This document shows positions 51,741 through 64,000 of a stretch of 64,000 nucleotides of DNA, piece by piece (within the stretch, counting starts at the first letter, position 1; each line of letters begins with the position of its first letter). Where the stretch lies: assembly GCF_010730575.1 (NCBI RefSeq), contig NZ_AP022614.1, positions 248,001-312,000 on the forward strand. Reading direction: 5' to 3'. The notes beneath the pieces are model-generated. The model was not told where the DNA came from. It did no database searches and saw only the letters and a program-made list of their open reading frames with translations. The position numbers and the translations under genes are program-made. Source of the stretch: Mycobacterium parmense (GTDB lineage: Bacteria > Actinomycetota > Actinomycetes > Mycobacteriales > Mycobacteriaceae).

Positions 51741-51770
51741 TGTTGCTTGAGAACTCAATAGTGTGTTTGG
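51741..51770 (+). promoter_or_regulatory. Pre-rRNA leader antitermination/processing element
   Basis: TGTTGCTTGAGAACTCAATA is the boxA-like element of mycobacterial leaders. Positions 51756-51770 are complementary to 53526-53540 in the 16S-23S spacer (14 Watson-Crick pairs plus one G-U), so the two flanks of 16S can form the RNase III processing stem. Confidence 0.75.
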
Positions 51771-51900
51771 TCTATTAGTTTTTTGTTGTTTTTTGGCCAT
51801 GCCTAGCACTCCCCGTGTGTGGGTGTGGCCGTTTTTGATGCCAGTTTATGGTGTCTTTGTCAGGTATCTCTGATTTGAATTCACCTCGGTTACGAGGAGT

Positions 51901-56807
<4,907 letters not shown>

Positions 56808-56886
56808 CTCGCAACCACAATCCAGCCCCATGGCACACTTGTCTTGGGACACCACACCCCCCACCATAATTCCTAAATAAATAGAG

Positions 56887-57001
56887 TTACGGCGGCCACA
56901 GCGACAGGGAAACGCCCGGTCCCATCCCGAACCCGGAAGCTAAGCCTGTCAGCGCCAATGATACTGCCCACTTGGGTGGAAAAGTAGGACACCGCCGAAC
57001 A
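56887..57001 (+). rRNA. rrf: 5S ribosomal RNA
   Basis: 115 nt, TTACGGCGGCCACAGCGACA to CACCGCCGAACA, the same length as in M. tuberculosis, with complementary ends (GGCGG/CCGCC). Confidence 0.95.
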
Positions 57002-57006
57002 TACAC

Positions 57007-57036
57007 AAAAACACCCCCGGCAACGGGGGTGTTTTT
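57007..57036. terminator. Bidirectional intrinsic terminator of the rRNA operon
   Basis: CACCCCCG (57012-57019) pairs with CGGGGGTG (57024-57031) around GCAA, flanked by A5 on the left and T5 on the right. A classic hairpin plus U-tract on both strands, 6 nt after 5S and before the convergent ogt gene. Confidence 0.92.
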
Positions 57037-57080
57037 GCATTCGAGGGAATGCCCAATAATTGGATCCCGGGAGTTGGCGT

Positions 57081-57584
57081 TCAATCGAATAATGTCGGAT
57101 ACGCCGACGCCGACTGGTATTGCTTTTCGAGGCGAAGCAGTGTTCGTTTCCGGTCGAGGCCCCCGCCGTAGCCGGTGAGACTGCCGCTGGCGCCGATCAC
57201 CCGATGGCACGGAACGATGATCGCGAGCGGGTTGTGTCCGTTGGCCAATCCGACGGCCCGCGCGGAACCGGGCGCGCCGATCTGGCCGGCGATGCTTCCG
57301 TAGGACCGGGTCTGTCCGTACGGGATGGTCGTCAGCGCGGTCCACACGCGGCGCTGAAAGTCTGTGCCCCGCAGTTCGATGCGGATGCTGAATCTCGTGA
57401 GCTCGCCGGCGAAGTAGGCGCCGAGTTGCTCGACGGCGTCGCCGAACGCGGTCGGATTGTGCGACCAGCCGGCCCGGCTCGGCTCGTAGGTCTGGTCGAC
57501 CATCCGCAGATTCGTCAGCACCCCTTCGTGGCCGGCAAGGGTCAGCAAGCCGATCGGGCTATCGATGGTGCGGAACTCGGTCAT
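57081..57584 (-). CDS. ogt: Methylated-DNA-protein cysteine methyltransferase
   Basis: 167-aa suicide repair protein removing alkyl groups from O6-alkylguanine. Acceptor Cys126 in IIVPCHRVIG and helix-turn-helix region GQTRSYGSIAGQIG match M. tuberculosis Ogt in position and length; Arg37 is also kept. The ATG was selected over upstream frames because it has GGAGG before it and overlaps the alkA stop (ATGA). Regulated with alkA as an adaptive-response operon. Confidence 0.95.
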   Translation of the reverse strand: MTEFRTIDSPIGLLTLAGHEGVLTNLRMVDQTYEPSRAGWSHNPTAFGDAVEQLGAYFAGELTRFSIRIELRGTDFQRRVWTALTTIPYGQTRSYGSIAGQIGAPGSARAVGLANGHNPLAIIVPCHRVIGASGSLTGYGGGLDRKRTLLRLEKQYQSASAYPTLFD

Positions 57585-59068
57585 GCAACCTCCTGGGGTG
57601 GCCAGTCGTTCACCGGATGCTCGAGGGTGGTCCACAGGTGCTGGGTGGCGTAGGAACGCCACGGGCGCCAGCGGGCGCTGTGCGCGAGGAGAGTTCTCTC
57701 CTCGGTGGGTAAGCCAAGTTGCTTAGCGGCCAGGCGAATCCCCAGATCGCTGGCCGGGAAGGCGTCCGGGTCGCCGAGGGCGCGCATCGCGATCACCTCG
57801 GCGGTCCAAGGGCCGATGCCGGGCACCGCGAGCAGTAGCCGGCGGGCCGTCTCCCAATCGCTGCCGGCATCCAGGGCGATGGATCCGTCGGCGAGTCCGG
57901 CGACCAGCGCGCTGAGCGTCCGCTGCCGTGCCTTCGGGACGGCCAGGTGAATGGGATCGATGTCGGCGAGCCGCTCGACCGACGGGAACGTGTGGGTCAG
58001 CGCCCCCTCCGGATCGTCGACGGGTTGTCCGTACGCCGAAACCAAGCGGGCCGCATGGGTTCTCGCGGCCTTCGTCGATACCTGCTGGCCGAGCACGGCG
58101 CGGATGGCGAGCTCGGCCTCGTCGACGGTACGCGGGACCCGCTGCCCCGGAGCCTTGGCCACCACCGGTGCGAGTTCGGGATCACCGGACAGGGCGTCGA
58201 CCACCGCTTCGGGATCGGCGTCGAGGTCGAGTAGCCGCCGGCACCGGGCGGTCGCTGTGGTCAGGTCGCGAAAGTCATCGAGCACCAGGCGGCAGCGCAC
58301 GTGGTCGGCGGCGGGTGTCAGCGTGACGACCGCGTTGCCGGAGGGCAGCCGCAGGCTCCGCCGGTACGCGCCGCCCCTGACCTCTTCGCAACCCGGCACG
58401 GTGGTGGCCGCCAGATGGCCGAAAACGCCCGCGTAGGCGAACGGCGTACGCACCGGCAGTCGCAGGCACACCGAACCCGGTGAACTGTTGTCGGAACCGG
58501 ATCGCACGTTCGCGCGGCGGCGTAGCTCCCTCGGGGTGCTTTCGAACACCGCCCGGACCGAGTCGTTGAACTGCCGGATGCTGGAGAATCCGGCGGCGAA
58601 GGCGACGTCGGCGAACGCCATGTCGGTGGTCTCGATCAACACCCGCGCCGTTTGCGCTCGCTGGGCGCGGGCCAGCGCAAGGGGGCCGGCGCCGACCTCG
58701 GCCTGCAGCAGGCGTTCCAGCTGACGGGTGGTGTAGCCGAGGTGGGCCGCGAGCCCTCCCACGCCCTCGCGGTCCACCGTGCCGTCGGCGATCAGCCGCA
58801 TGGTCCGCGCGACGGCGTCGCCGCGCGTGTTCCACTCGGGGGATCCGGGCGACGCGTCGGGCCGGCAACGCTTACACGCGCGAAACCCGGCGCGCTGAGC
58901 GGCCGCGGCGGCCGGGTAGAACCGCACGTTGCGGGCGAACGGCGGGCGCACGGGGCAGCTCGGCCGGCAGTAGATCCGCGTCGTGAGCACCGCCGTGACG
59001 AACCAGCCGTCGAACCGGGCGTCTTTTGACTGGACGGCCCGGTAGCAGCGTTCGAAGTCGGTGTGCAT
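57581..59068 (-). CDS. alkA: Ada-AlkA fusion: methyl-sensing regulator and 3-methyladenine glycosylase
   Basis: 495 aa in three parts. An Ada-type zinc domain (ligands Cys34, Cys38, Cys65, Cys68) senses methyl phosphotriesters. An AraC-type HTH (about 85-185: LAAHLGYTTRQLERLLQAEV; DVAFAAGFSSIRQFN) activates transcription. The C-terminal AlkA glycosylase (about 200-495) has the HhH segment VPGIGPWTAEVIAMR and the catalytic aspartate region DAFPASDLGIR. Couples damage sensing with base excision, alongside ogt downstream. Confidence 0.94.
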   Translation of the reverse strand: MHTDFERCYRAVQSKDARFDGWFVTAVLTTRIYCRPSCPVRPPFARNVRFYPAAAAAQRAGFRACKRCRPDASPGSPEWNTRGDAVARTMRLIADGTVDREGVGGLAAHLGYTTRQLERLLQAEVGAGPLALARAQRAQTARVLIETTDMAFADVAFAAGFSSIRQFNDSVRAVFESTPRELRRRANVRSGSDNSSPGSVCLRLPVRTPFAYAGVFGHLAATTVPGCEEVRGGAYRRSLRLPSGNAVVTLTPAADHVRCRLVLDDFRDLTTATARCRRLLDLDADPEAVVDALSGDPELAPVVAKAPGQRVPRTVDEAELAIRAVLGQQVSTKAARTHAARLVSAYGQPVDDPEGALTHTFPSVERLADIDPIHLAVPKARQRTLSALVAGLADGSIALDAGSDWETARRLLLAVPGIGPWTAEVIAMRALGDPDAFPASDLGIRLAAKQLGLPTEERTLLAHSARWRPWRSYATQHLWTTLEHPVNDWPPQEVA

Positions 59069-59153
59069 GCCTCAACGATTACACCTCGTCGCCGACAAAA
59101 CTGGCGGAAAAGCGACATGGCAGTGGGGGCGCGAGCGGCGGCCCCACGACAGA

Positions 59154-62003
59154 TCAGACCCCCGCCGGCTGCTTTCGCGGCGGCAACGGACGGGGCCGCA
59201 CCAGGGTCGGCCACCAGAACCACGGCCCCAGGATCCGCAGGATGCACGGCACGACGAACGAGCGCACGATCAACGTGTCGAGCAACAACCCGATGCACAC
59301 GGTCGAACCGACCTGGCCGATGGTGCGCAGGTCGCTGGTGAGCATGGCCAGCATGGTGAAGGCGAAGACCAGACCCGCCGACGTCACCACCCCCCCCGTG
59401 CTGCCGAGCGCCCGGATGAGACCCGTGTGAATCCCGCCGTGCAACTCCTCTTTGACCCTGTTGATCAGGAGCAGGTTGTAGTCCGACCCGACCGCCACCA
59501 GGATGATGAAGGTCAGCGGCAGGACCAGCCAGTGCAGCGGCAGGCCAACGAGGTGCTGCCAGAAGAGGATCGACAGCCCGAACGCGCCGGCATAGGAGAA
59601 CGCCACCGTCGCGGGAATCACCAACGCGGCCATCAGGCTTCGGGTGATGAACATCATGATCAAGAAGATCAGCACGAAGGCGGCGATCGCCGCGATCATC
59701 AGGTCGGACATCGCGTATTCCTTGATGTCCTTGTCGTTGGACCCCGATCCGCCGATGTAGATGCGCGCGCCGGCCAGCGACGTCTCCTTCAGGATCGTCT
59801 TGATCGCGTCGGGAAATTGTTCGACGTGCTCGACCCCTTCGGGGCCCATGGCGTCACCCTCGTGGGTGACGATGAAGCGGGCCGCCTTGCCGTCCGGCGA
59901 CATCATCAACTTCATGCCCGTTTTGACGTCCTCGTTGTCGAACCCCTCGTGCGGGATGTAGAAGAAGTCGTCGCTGCGCGACTTGTCGAAGTCGTTGCCC
60001 ACATTGATCGAATCGTCGAACGTTTGCTCGGTCTGGATGGACTGCAGGTCCGCCGAACCGTAGCTGTTGACCAGCTTCGACTGCAGCGCCTCGGTGTCGT
60101 CGGCGGTGGCCTTCAACTGGGCGATGATCTTCGGGAAGGTCTCGTCCACCACCGCCAGAGAGATCCTGGCGTATTTGATGTCCTCGGCCAGCTTGTCGAT
60201 CTGGTCCAGCCCGTCGAACAACGACCGGAACGACCAGCAGATCGGGATGTCGAAACAGTGCTTCTCCCAATAGAAGTAGCTCTTGATCGGACGGAAGAAG
60301 TCGTCGACGTTCGAGACCTCCTCGTTGATCTCGTTGCTCACCCTTTCCAGGTCCTCGACGGTGAGCACCGTCTGGTGCAGCTCGTCGGAGACCCTCTGGA
60401 AGAAGCCGATCTCCTTGCGCAACACCTCGACCGAGTGCGCCTGGATGTCGGCCTGCGCATCGGTGTTGGAGTTCTGCTCCTCGTTGAACGGGAGTTGCTG
60501 CCCGTTGCCGCTGCCTTGCGTGGTGAACAGGTAGGGGATGCTGGCGTGCTCGAGCGCGCGGCCCAGGGGCCTGGTCATGCCTTGCACCATCGCGACGCCG
60601 TGCAGGCGGATCAGAGCCCGCGCGACGCGGTCCAGCGAGATGAAGTCGGCCGAGTTGCGCATGTCGTGATCGGTCTCGACCATCAGCATCTCGGAGAACA
60701 GCTTGCTCTTGGGAAAGTGCCGATCCGCCGCCTGAAAACCCAGATTGCTGGGCGAATTGGCCGGCTGGTACTGCCGGTCGTCGTAGTTCTGCCGGTAGCT
60801 CGGGACGAAGATCGCCCCGATCATGACGACGGCCGAACTTGCCGCCAGGATGGGCACGGGCCAGCGCACCACGCTCGCCCCGATGCGCCGGTAGAGACGT
60901 CCGTGCACGGTGGTTCTCGGGTCGAACATGCCGAAGAGGCTGCCGACGGTCAGGATCGCGGGGCCCAGCGACATCGCCGCCGCGATGGTGAACAGCATGG
61001 TGATCGCGACGGCCGGCCCCATGGTGTGGAAGTAGTTCAGGCGCGCGAACGTCAGGCAGTAACACGCGCCGGCGATCGTCAGCCCCGAGCCGATGATGAT
61101 CGGAGTGACGCCCTTGTACGCGATGTAGAAGCTGTCCTCCCGGCTTTCACCGGCCTGCCGCGCCTCGTGATAGCGCCCCATCAAGAAGATGCCGTAATCG
61201 GTTCCCGCGCCCAGGGTCAGCGCGATCACGATGTTCACCGCGAACGACGACAGTTCGATGTACCCGAGGTGACCGAGCGTGGAGACGATGCCCTTCGCGA
61301 CGAGCATTTCGATGAGGACCCCGAGCAGCGGCACCAACAGGGTCGACGGGGTGCGGTACACGATCAGCAGCAGCACGACGATGAGCAGGATCGTGACGAT
61401 CGTGACGTTGTTCAGGCTCGCGTTCGCGATGGCCAGCGTGTCGGAGGCCAACGGCGCCGCGCCGCTGACGTAGACCTTGAGCCCCGGCGGTGGAGGGTCG
61501 TTCTTGATGATGTCCCGGACGGCGTCCACCGATTGGTTGGCCTCGATCTGACCGATGTCTCCGGCAAGACGCAACAGCACATACGTGCACTTGCCGTCCA
61601 CGCTCTGCGCGCCCGCCGCGGTGAACGGCTTGCCCCACAGGTCCATCACGTACTGCACGTGCTTGGTGTCGCGCTCGAGGCGGCGCATCAGATCGTCGTA
61701 GTACCGGTGGTCCTGGTCGCCCAGTGGGCGGTTCACCGCCTCGAACACCACCATGGTCAAGTTGGTCGAGTTGGATTCGTGGAACTTGGCGCCGATGTGG
61801 AGCAGCGCGCGCTGCGAGGGCGCGTAGTGCGGGACCATCGGCCCGGCCAGTTCTTCCGCGACCCGTTCCACCTGGGGCATGAAAGTGTTCGTGGTGATCG
61901 CGAGCAGGCCCCAGAAGAAGATGATCGGTATGGCCAGAGCGCGGACCATCCTCGGGATGAACGGCCGTTTGACCCGCGGCTCATCGAAGCGATGCTCGCT
62001 CAT
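59154..62003 (-). CDS. MmpL-family RND lipid/siderophore transporter
   Basis: 949-aa inner-membrane RND transporter. The ATG giving MSEHRFDEPRVKRPFIPRM overlaps the mmpS stop. Two repeats, each with a large periplasmic loop and membrane bundle; proton-relay Asp-Tyr pairs are in TLGAGTDYGIFLMGRYHE and VAVGSDYNLLLINRVKEE. The second loop is long and helical, as in the MmpL4/MmpL5 group. Paired with MmpS, which favours export of siderophore-like or glycolipid cargo; the cargo is unproven. This pair is absent from the syntenic M. tuberculosis position. Confidence 0.92.
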   Translation of the reverse strand: MSEHRFDEPRVKRPFIPRMVRALAIPIIFFWGLLAITTNTFMPQVERVAEELAGPMVPHYAPSQRALLHIGAKFHESNSTNLTMVVFEAVNRPLGDQDHRYYDDLMRRLERDTKHVQYVMDLWGKPFTAAGAQSVDGKCTYVLLRLAGDIGQIEANQSVDAVRDIIKNDPPPPGLKVYVSGAAPLASDTLAIANASLNNVTIVTILLIVVLLLIVYRTPSTLLVPLLGVLIEMLVAKGIVSTLGHLGYIELSSFAVNIVIALTLGAGTDYGIFLMGRYHEARQAGESREDSFYIAYKGVTPIIIGSGLTIAGACYCLTFARLNYFHTMGPAVAITMLFTIAAAMSLGPAILTVGSLFGMFDPRTTVHGRLYRRIGASVVRWPVPILAASSAVVMIGAIFVPSYRQNYDDRQYQPANSPSNLGFQAADRHFPKSKLFSEMLMVETDHDMRNSADFISLDRVARALIRLHGVAMVQGMTRPLGRALEHASIPYLFTTQGSGNGQQLPFNEEQNSNTDAQADIQAHSVEVLRKEIGFFQRVSDELHQTVLTVEDLERVSNEINEEVSNVDDFFRPIKSYFYWEKHCFDIPICWSFRSLFDGLDQIDKLAEDIKYARISLAVVDETFPKIIAQLKATADDTEALQSKLVNSYGSADLQSIQTEQTFDDSINVGNDFDKSRSDDFFYIPHEGFDNEDVKTGMKLMMSPDGKAARFIVTHEGDAMGPEGVEHVEQFPDAIKTILKETSLAGARIYIGGSGSNDKDIKEYAMSDLMIAAIAAFVLIFLIMMFITRSLMAALVIPATVAFSYAGAFGLSILFWQHLVGLPLHWLVLPLTFIILVAVGSDYNLLLINRVKEELHGGIHTGLIRALGSTGGVVTSAGLVFAFTMLAMLTSDLRTIGQVGSTVCIGLLLDTLIVRSFVVPCILRILGPWFWWPTLVRPRPLPPRKQPAGV

Positions 62004-62443
62004 GCCGATTTCACCCGGCATTGGACGTCGGCGTCCTGATGGTCACCCGAATGCTCATCGCGGACAACACCATCCACCAGCATCCGGCAACCCACCTGGC
62101 CACCGTGGACATGCACCGAGATGCTGCCCGACGCCACCGTCAGCGTGGTCGTCTCCGTGTGGGTCCAGGGCAGGGTCGTGACGTCGACCTGGTGCGGATG
62201 GCCGTCGATGTCGACGTAGACGAGCTTCCCGCCGTCGCCGACGGAGCCGAACACCTCGTAGGTGATCCGTTTGAGGTTGAACTCATCGGGCGCCTGCGGA
62301 CCGTTGACGGTGATGACGGGCTCAGGTTCGGAGAACTGGTGCACCTTGTACATGCCCAGCAGGCCCACGCCCACGGCAACGACGGCGACCAGCGGCATCC
62401 AGATCCGCGCCAGGACAGTTCTGCTGGTCGCACGAGGGCTCAC
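62000..62443 (-). CDS. MmpS-family accessory protein
   Basis: 147 aa. I chose the GTG at 62443 (VSPRATSRTVLARIWMPL) because GGAAGG lies 7 nt before it; a GTG at 62461 would add six residues. One N-terminal membrane helix (IWMPLVAVVAVGVGLLGMY), then the MmpS beta-domain (ITYEVFGSVGDGGKLVYVDI) ending in the family's CRVKSA. Periplasmic partner of the MmpL, coupled by ATGA overlap. Confidence 0.9.
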   Translation of the reverse strand: MSPRATSRTVLARIWMPLVAVVAVGVGLLGMYKVHQFSEPEPVITVNGPQAPDEFNLKRITYEVFGSVGDGGKLVYVDIDGHPHQVDVTTLPWTHTETTTLTVASGSISVHVHGGQVGCRMLVDGVVRDEHSGDHQDADVQCRVKSA

Positions 62444-62534
62444 TCGATCACCTTCCGCCACTACACCCCGGGGGTCTGATGAGACCCGGCCATATCAATC
62501 AAGTTGACATCGCAACGCACCGAGGATACCAGCC

Positions 62535-62975
62535 TCACCGCACGGTCGCCGTCCGGAGGCGACGTCGCAGCCGCACGTGGCGGAGCAGCTGAATGGCGAG
62601 GTTGGTGGAGGTGATCATGGGGATGACGCCGAGGAACGTCCGCTCGGACGGTGTCGCCCCGTGGAGGTGTTCGAGACTCCCGAAGACGTAGAAGCAGCCG
62701 AGCATGAACAAGGCGCCGGGGATGCAGACCGCCCGCAGCGAGCCGCGATCTGCAACGATCTGCCGCGCATAGTCGAACTCGTCCTGCGACATCGGTTCAC
62801 GCTTGCGGAGCTTGCGCACCACGGATTTGGCGCTGCCGATCTGCTCGCTGATGGGCAGGGTCGGCCGGCGCTCCAGCCGTCTGACATACACGGAAGCGAC
62901 GGCGGCCAATACCACCGCACCGCAGACGGCAGCGGCCGCGAGGAGGCCGAATAGGTCCGAAGTCAGGTTCGACAA
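62535..62975 (-). CDS. Hypothetical membrane protein
   Basis: 146 aa from a TTG start with an ideal GGAGG 7 nt upstream. N-terminal helix (LFGLLAAAAVCGAVVLAAVASVYV), a basic cytoplasmic segment (AKSVVRKLRKREPM), a second helix (CIPGALFMLGCFYVFG) and a hydrophobic C-terminal part with a strongly basic tail (HVRLRRRLRTATVR). I do not recognise the family. Same strand as mmpS, 91 nt upstream of it. Confidence 0.7.
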   Translation of the reverse strand: MSNLTSDLFGLLAAAAVCGAVVLAAVASVYVRRLERRPTLPISEQIGSAKSVVRKLRKREPMSQDEFDYARQIVADRGSLRAVCIPGALFMLGCFYVFGSLEHLHGATPSERTFLGVIPMITSTNLAIQLLRHVRLRRRLRTATVR

Positions 62976-63285
62976 GGTTGCCCCTCCGCGTCGCCGGCGA
63001 ACGTAGCATCATGCGCGTGATGTACACGGTTAGCCAATGCAGGCTGCGGGTAGCCTACCCCGCCTTACGTTGGGCACGCCAGACGGGATAAACATAAGGC
63101 ACATTATGGACATTGGTGCGGACGCCATCGATAAGACAACGGCGCCGCAACGACGCGGCTTGAGGGGGCCACCCCCGCAGCCGACACGCGGTCGCCCGCA
63201 GGGATGATCCTGCGGGCGACCGCGTGTTGCGAATCGCGATCGGGGCTATTCGGGCGCAGCGCCCGAAACCGCCGAGCGCCCGGCA
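62976..63285. other. 310-bp intergenic region
   Basis: Holds the promoter region of the membrane-protein gene, an imperfect palindrome GCGGGTAGCCTACCCCGC around 63047-63064, and the terminator hairpin at 63184-63227. No coding sequence seen. Confidence 0.5.
63184..63227 (-). terminator. Long perfect hairpin terminator
   Basis: A perfect 19-bp stem (63184-63202 with 63209-63227) with a 6-nt loop GATGAT, GC-rich and without a U-tract, 58 nt downstream of the lipoprotein stop. Confidence 0.7.
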
Positions 63286-63651
63286 CTAGCCGGGAGGGGT
63301 TCCCACGCAGACGCCGCCCGCGCAGGCGCCGGCACCGCCGGGTCCGGCCGAAGCCCCGGCGCCGGGCACGCCCGCGCTCGCGCCCCCGGGTCCGGCGCCG
63401 GCACCCGACCCGCCCGGGCCGGCGGTGGTGGCGCCCCCGGGTCCGACGGTCGGACCGGAGCCCGGTCCGGCGGGAGCCGATGAGGGGGCGGTCGTCGTCA
63501 CGCTGGCCGGGGTGGTGACGGTAGTGGTGACCGTCGAGGTGGGCGCGTTCTTGTTCCCGGAACCGCAGGCCGCGGTCAACGGGCTCAACGCGAGCGCCGT
63601 GGCCGCGAGAGCGGCAACGGAGATGCGGCGACGGACGTGGTTCGCTGTCAT
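63286..63651 (-). CDS. Low-complexity Gly/Ala/Pro lipoprotein
   Basis: 121 aa. A basic signal peptide (MTANHVRRRISVAALAATAL) leads to the lipobox TAAC with Cys29 (LTAACGSGN), so lipidation is likely. A Thr/Val-rich segment (STVTTTVTTPASVTTTAPSS) follows, then a run of GPGG/GAG units (about 60-110) and a short ending with two cysteines (ACAGGVCVG). There is no recognisable domain. Flanked by a strong terminator downstream; monocistronic. Confidence 0.7.
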   Translation of the reverse strand: MTANHVRRRISVAALAATALALSPLTAACGSGNKNAPTSTVTTTVTTPASVTTTAPSSAPAGPGSGPTVGPGGATTAGPGGSGAGAGPGGASAGVPGAGASAGPGGAGACAGGVCVGTPPG

Positions 63652-63727
63652 GTCGGTGACTCTCTGTGTGGTGGGCCGATCTTTTTAGTCGATCTACCCA
63701 CTTCGTCCACTTTCCAAGCGCGATCGG

Positions 63728-64000
63728 TCATGTCGACTTCGACTCGGGTGCGGCGACATGAGCGGGAGCGGCCAGCCGGGTGGTTGTATCGTGCCCGCGC
63801 AACGTCACCGTTTCCCCCAAAACCCAATGCGCGGCTTCGGTTTCACTCGCACCCAGCACGGTGTCGGCCGTCGCGAGCAGTCGCGCCGGGTGTGTTTTGG
63901 CGAGCTCGCACAGTCGCGCGGCCTCGTGAACCGGTCCGCCGATCACGGTGTATTCGAACCGTTCCCGGGCGCCCACGTTGCCGGCGACGACCTGACCCGC
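63728..64000 (-). CDS. Class III adenylate cyclase, C-terminal fragment (Rv1318c-like)
   Basis: The last 90 residues of a protein whose start lies beyond the window edge. EYTVIGGPVHEAARLCELAK is the end of a class III cyclase domain: here the NxAAR-type motif has His in place of Asn (VHEAAR) with the arginine kept. In M. tuberculosis, ogt-alkA is followed by the HAMP-cyclases Rv1318c-Rv1320c, which fits. The N-terminal membrane and HAMP parts are not visible. Confidence 0.82.
   Translation of the reverse strand, partial: AGQVVAGNVGARERFEYTVIGGPVHEAARLCELAKTHPARLLATADTVLGASETEAAHWVLGETVTLRGHDTTTRLAAPAHVAAPESKST

Noticed and set aside
59061..62039. 992-codon frame on the plus strand opposite mmpL
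   Set aside because: Antisense shadow; the minus strand encodes a textbook MmpL with RND motifs and coupled MmpS.

Overview
The window is mycobacterial, most likely a slow grower of the Mycobacterium simiae complex. It has GC-rich genes, many GTG starts and ATGA/GTGA overlaps. One rRNA operon follows murA behind tandem P1/PCL1-type promoters, the layout of slow growers. Gene order matches the M. tuberculosis stretch Rv1272c to Rv1318c closely enough to assign most orthologues. The 16S gene is about 1525 nt and has the short form of the helix-18 region, which among slow growers points to the M. simiae group; the species cannot be fixed from this window.

Layout. (1) 1-6.8 kb: 3' -truncated PknE-type Ser/Thr kinase, an asymmetric heterodimeric ABC exporter (Rv1272c/Rv1273c type), lipoproteins lprB-lprC and a SixA-type phosphatase. 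(2) 7.2-11 kb: an MRE11/RAD50-like nuclease-ATPase pair (Rv1277/Rv1278 type). (3) 11-17.8 kb: an alpha/beta hydrolase and the oppBCDA peptide importer. (4) 18-27.4 kb: carbonic anhydrase and an Rrf2 regulator without the cysDN pair expected between them, then an accessory stretch: two VOC proteins, an F420-type LLM enzyme, a K+ channel with flanking RCK domains, Nudix hydrolase, 51-aa membrane protein, LuxR-family regulator, exported LAS-peptidase-like protein, an unknown protein, a frameshifted DUF2971 remnant and a hydrolase-cyclase fusion.

(5) 27.5-40.5 kb: tRNA-Arg(CCG), argS, lysA, hom, thrC, thrB, rho, rpmE, prfA, prmC, tsaC, wecA: aspartate-family amino acids, translation and termination, and the first step of arabinogalactan linker synthesis. 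(6) 40.7-49.2 kb: the complete F1Fo ATP synthase operon (atpIBEFHAGDC, with the mycobacterial b-delta fusion) plus a DUF2550 protein. (7) 49.2-57 kb: VOC protein, cobalamin adenosyltransferase, murA and the rrs-rrl-rrf operon with processing stems and a strong terminator. (8) 57-64 kb, all on the minus strand: ogt and ada-alkA alkylation repair, an mmpS-mmpL pair, two small envelope proteins and the C-terminus of a class III cyclase cut by the window edge.

No CRISPR array, insertion sequence, prophage or toxin-antitoxin pair was recognised. Most of the window is conserved core genome. The less ordinary parts are the 19-27 kb accessory stretch, the hookless RAD50-like pair, and the hydrolase-cyclase fusion with an apparent aspartate nucleophile.
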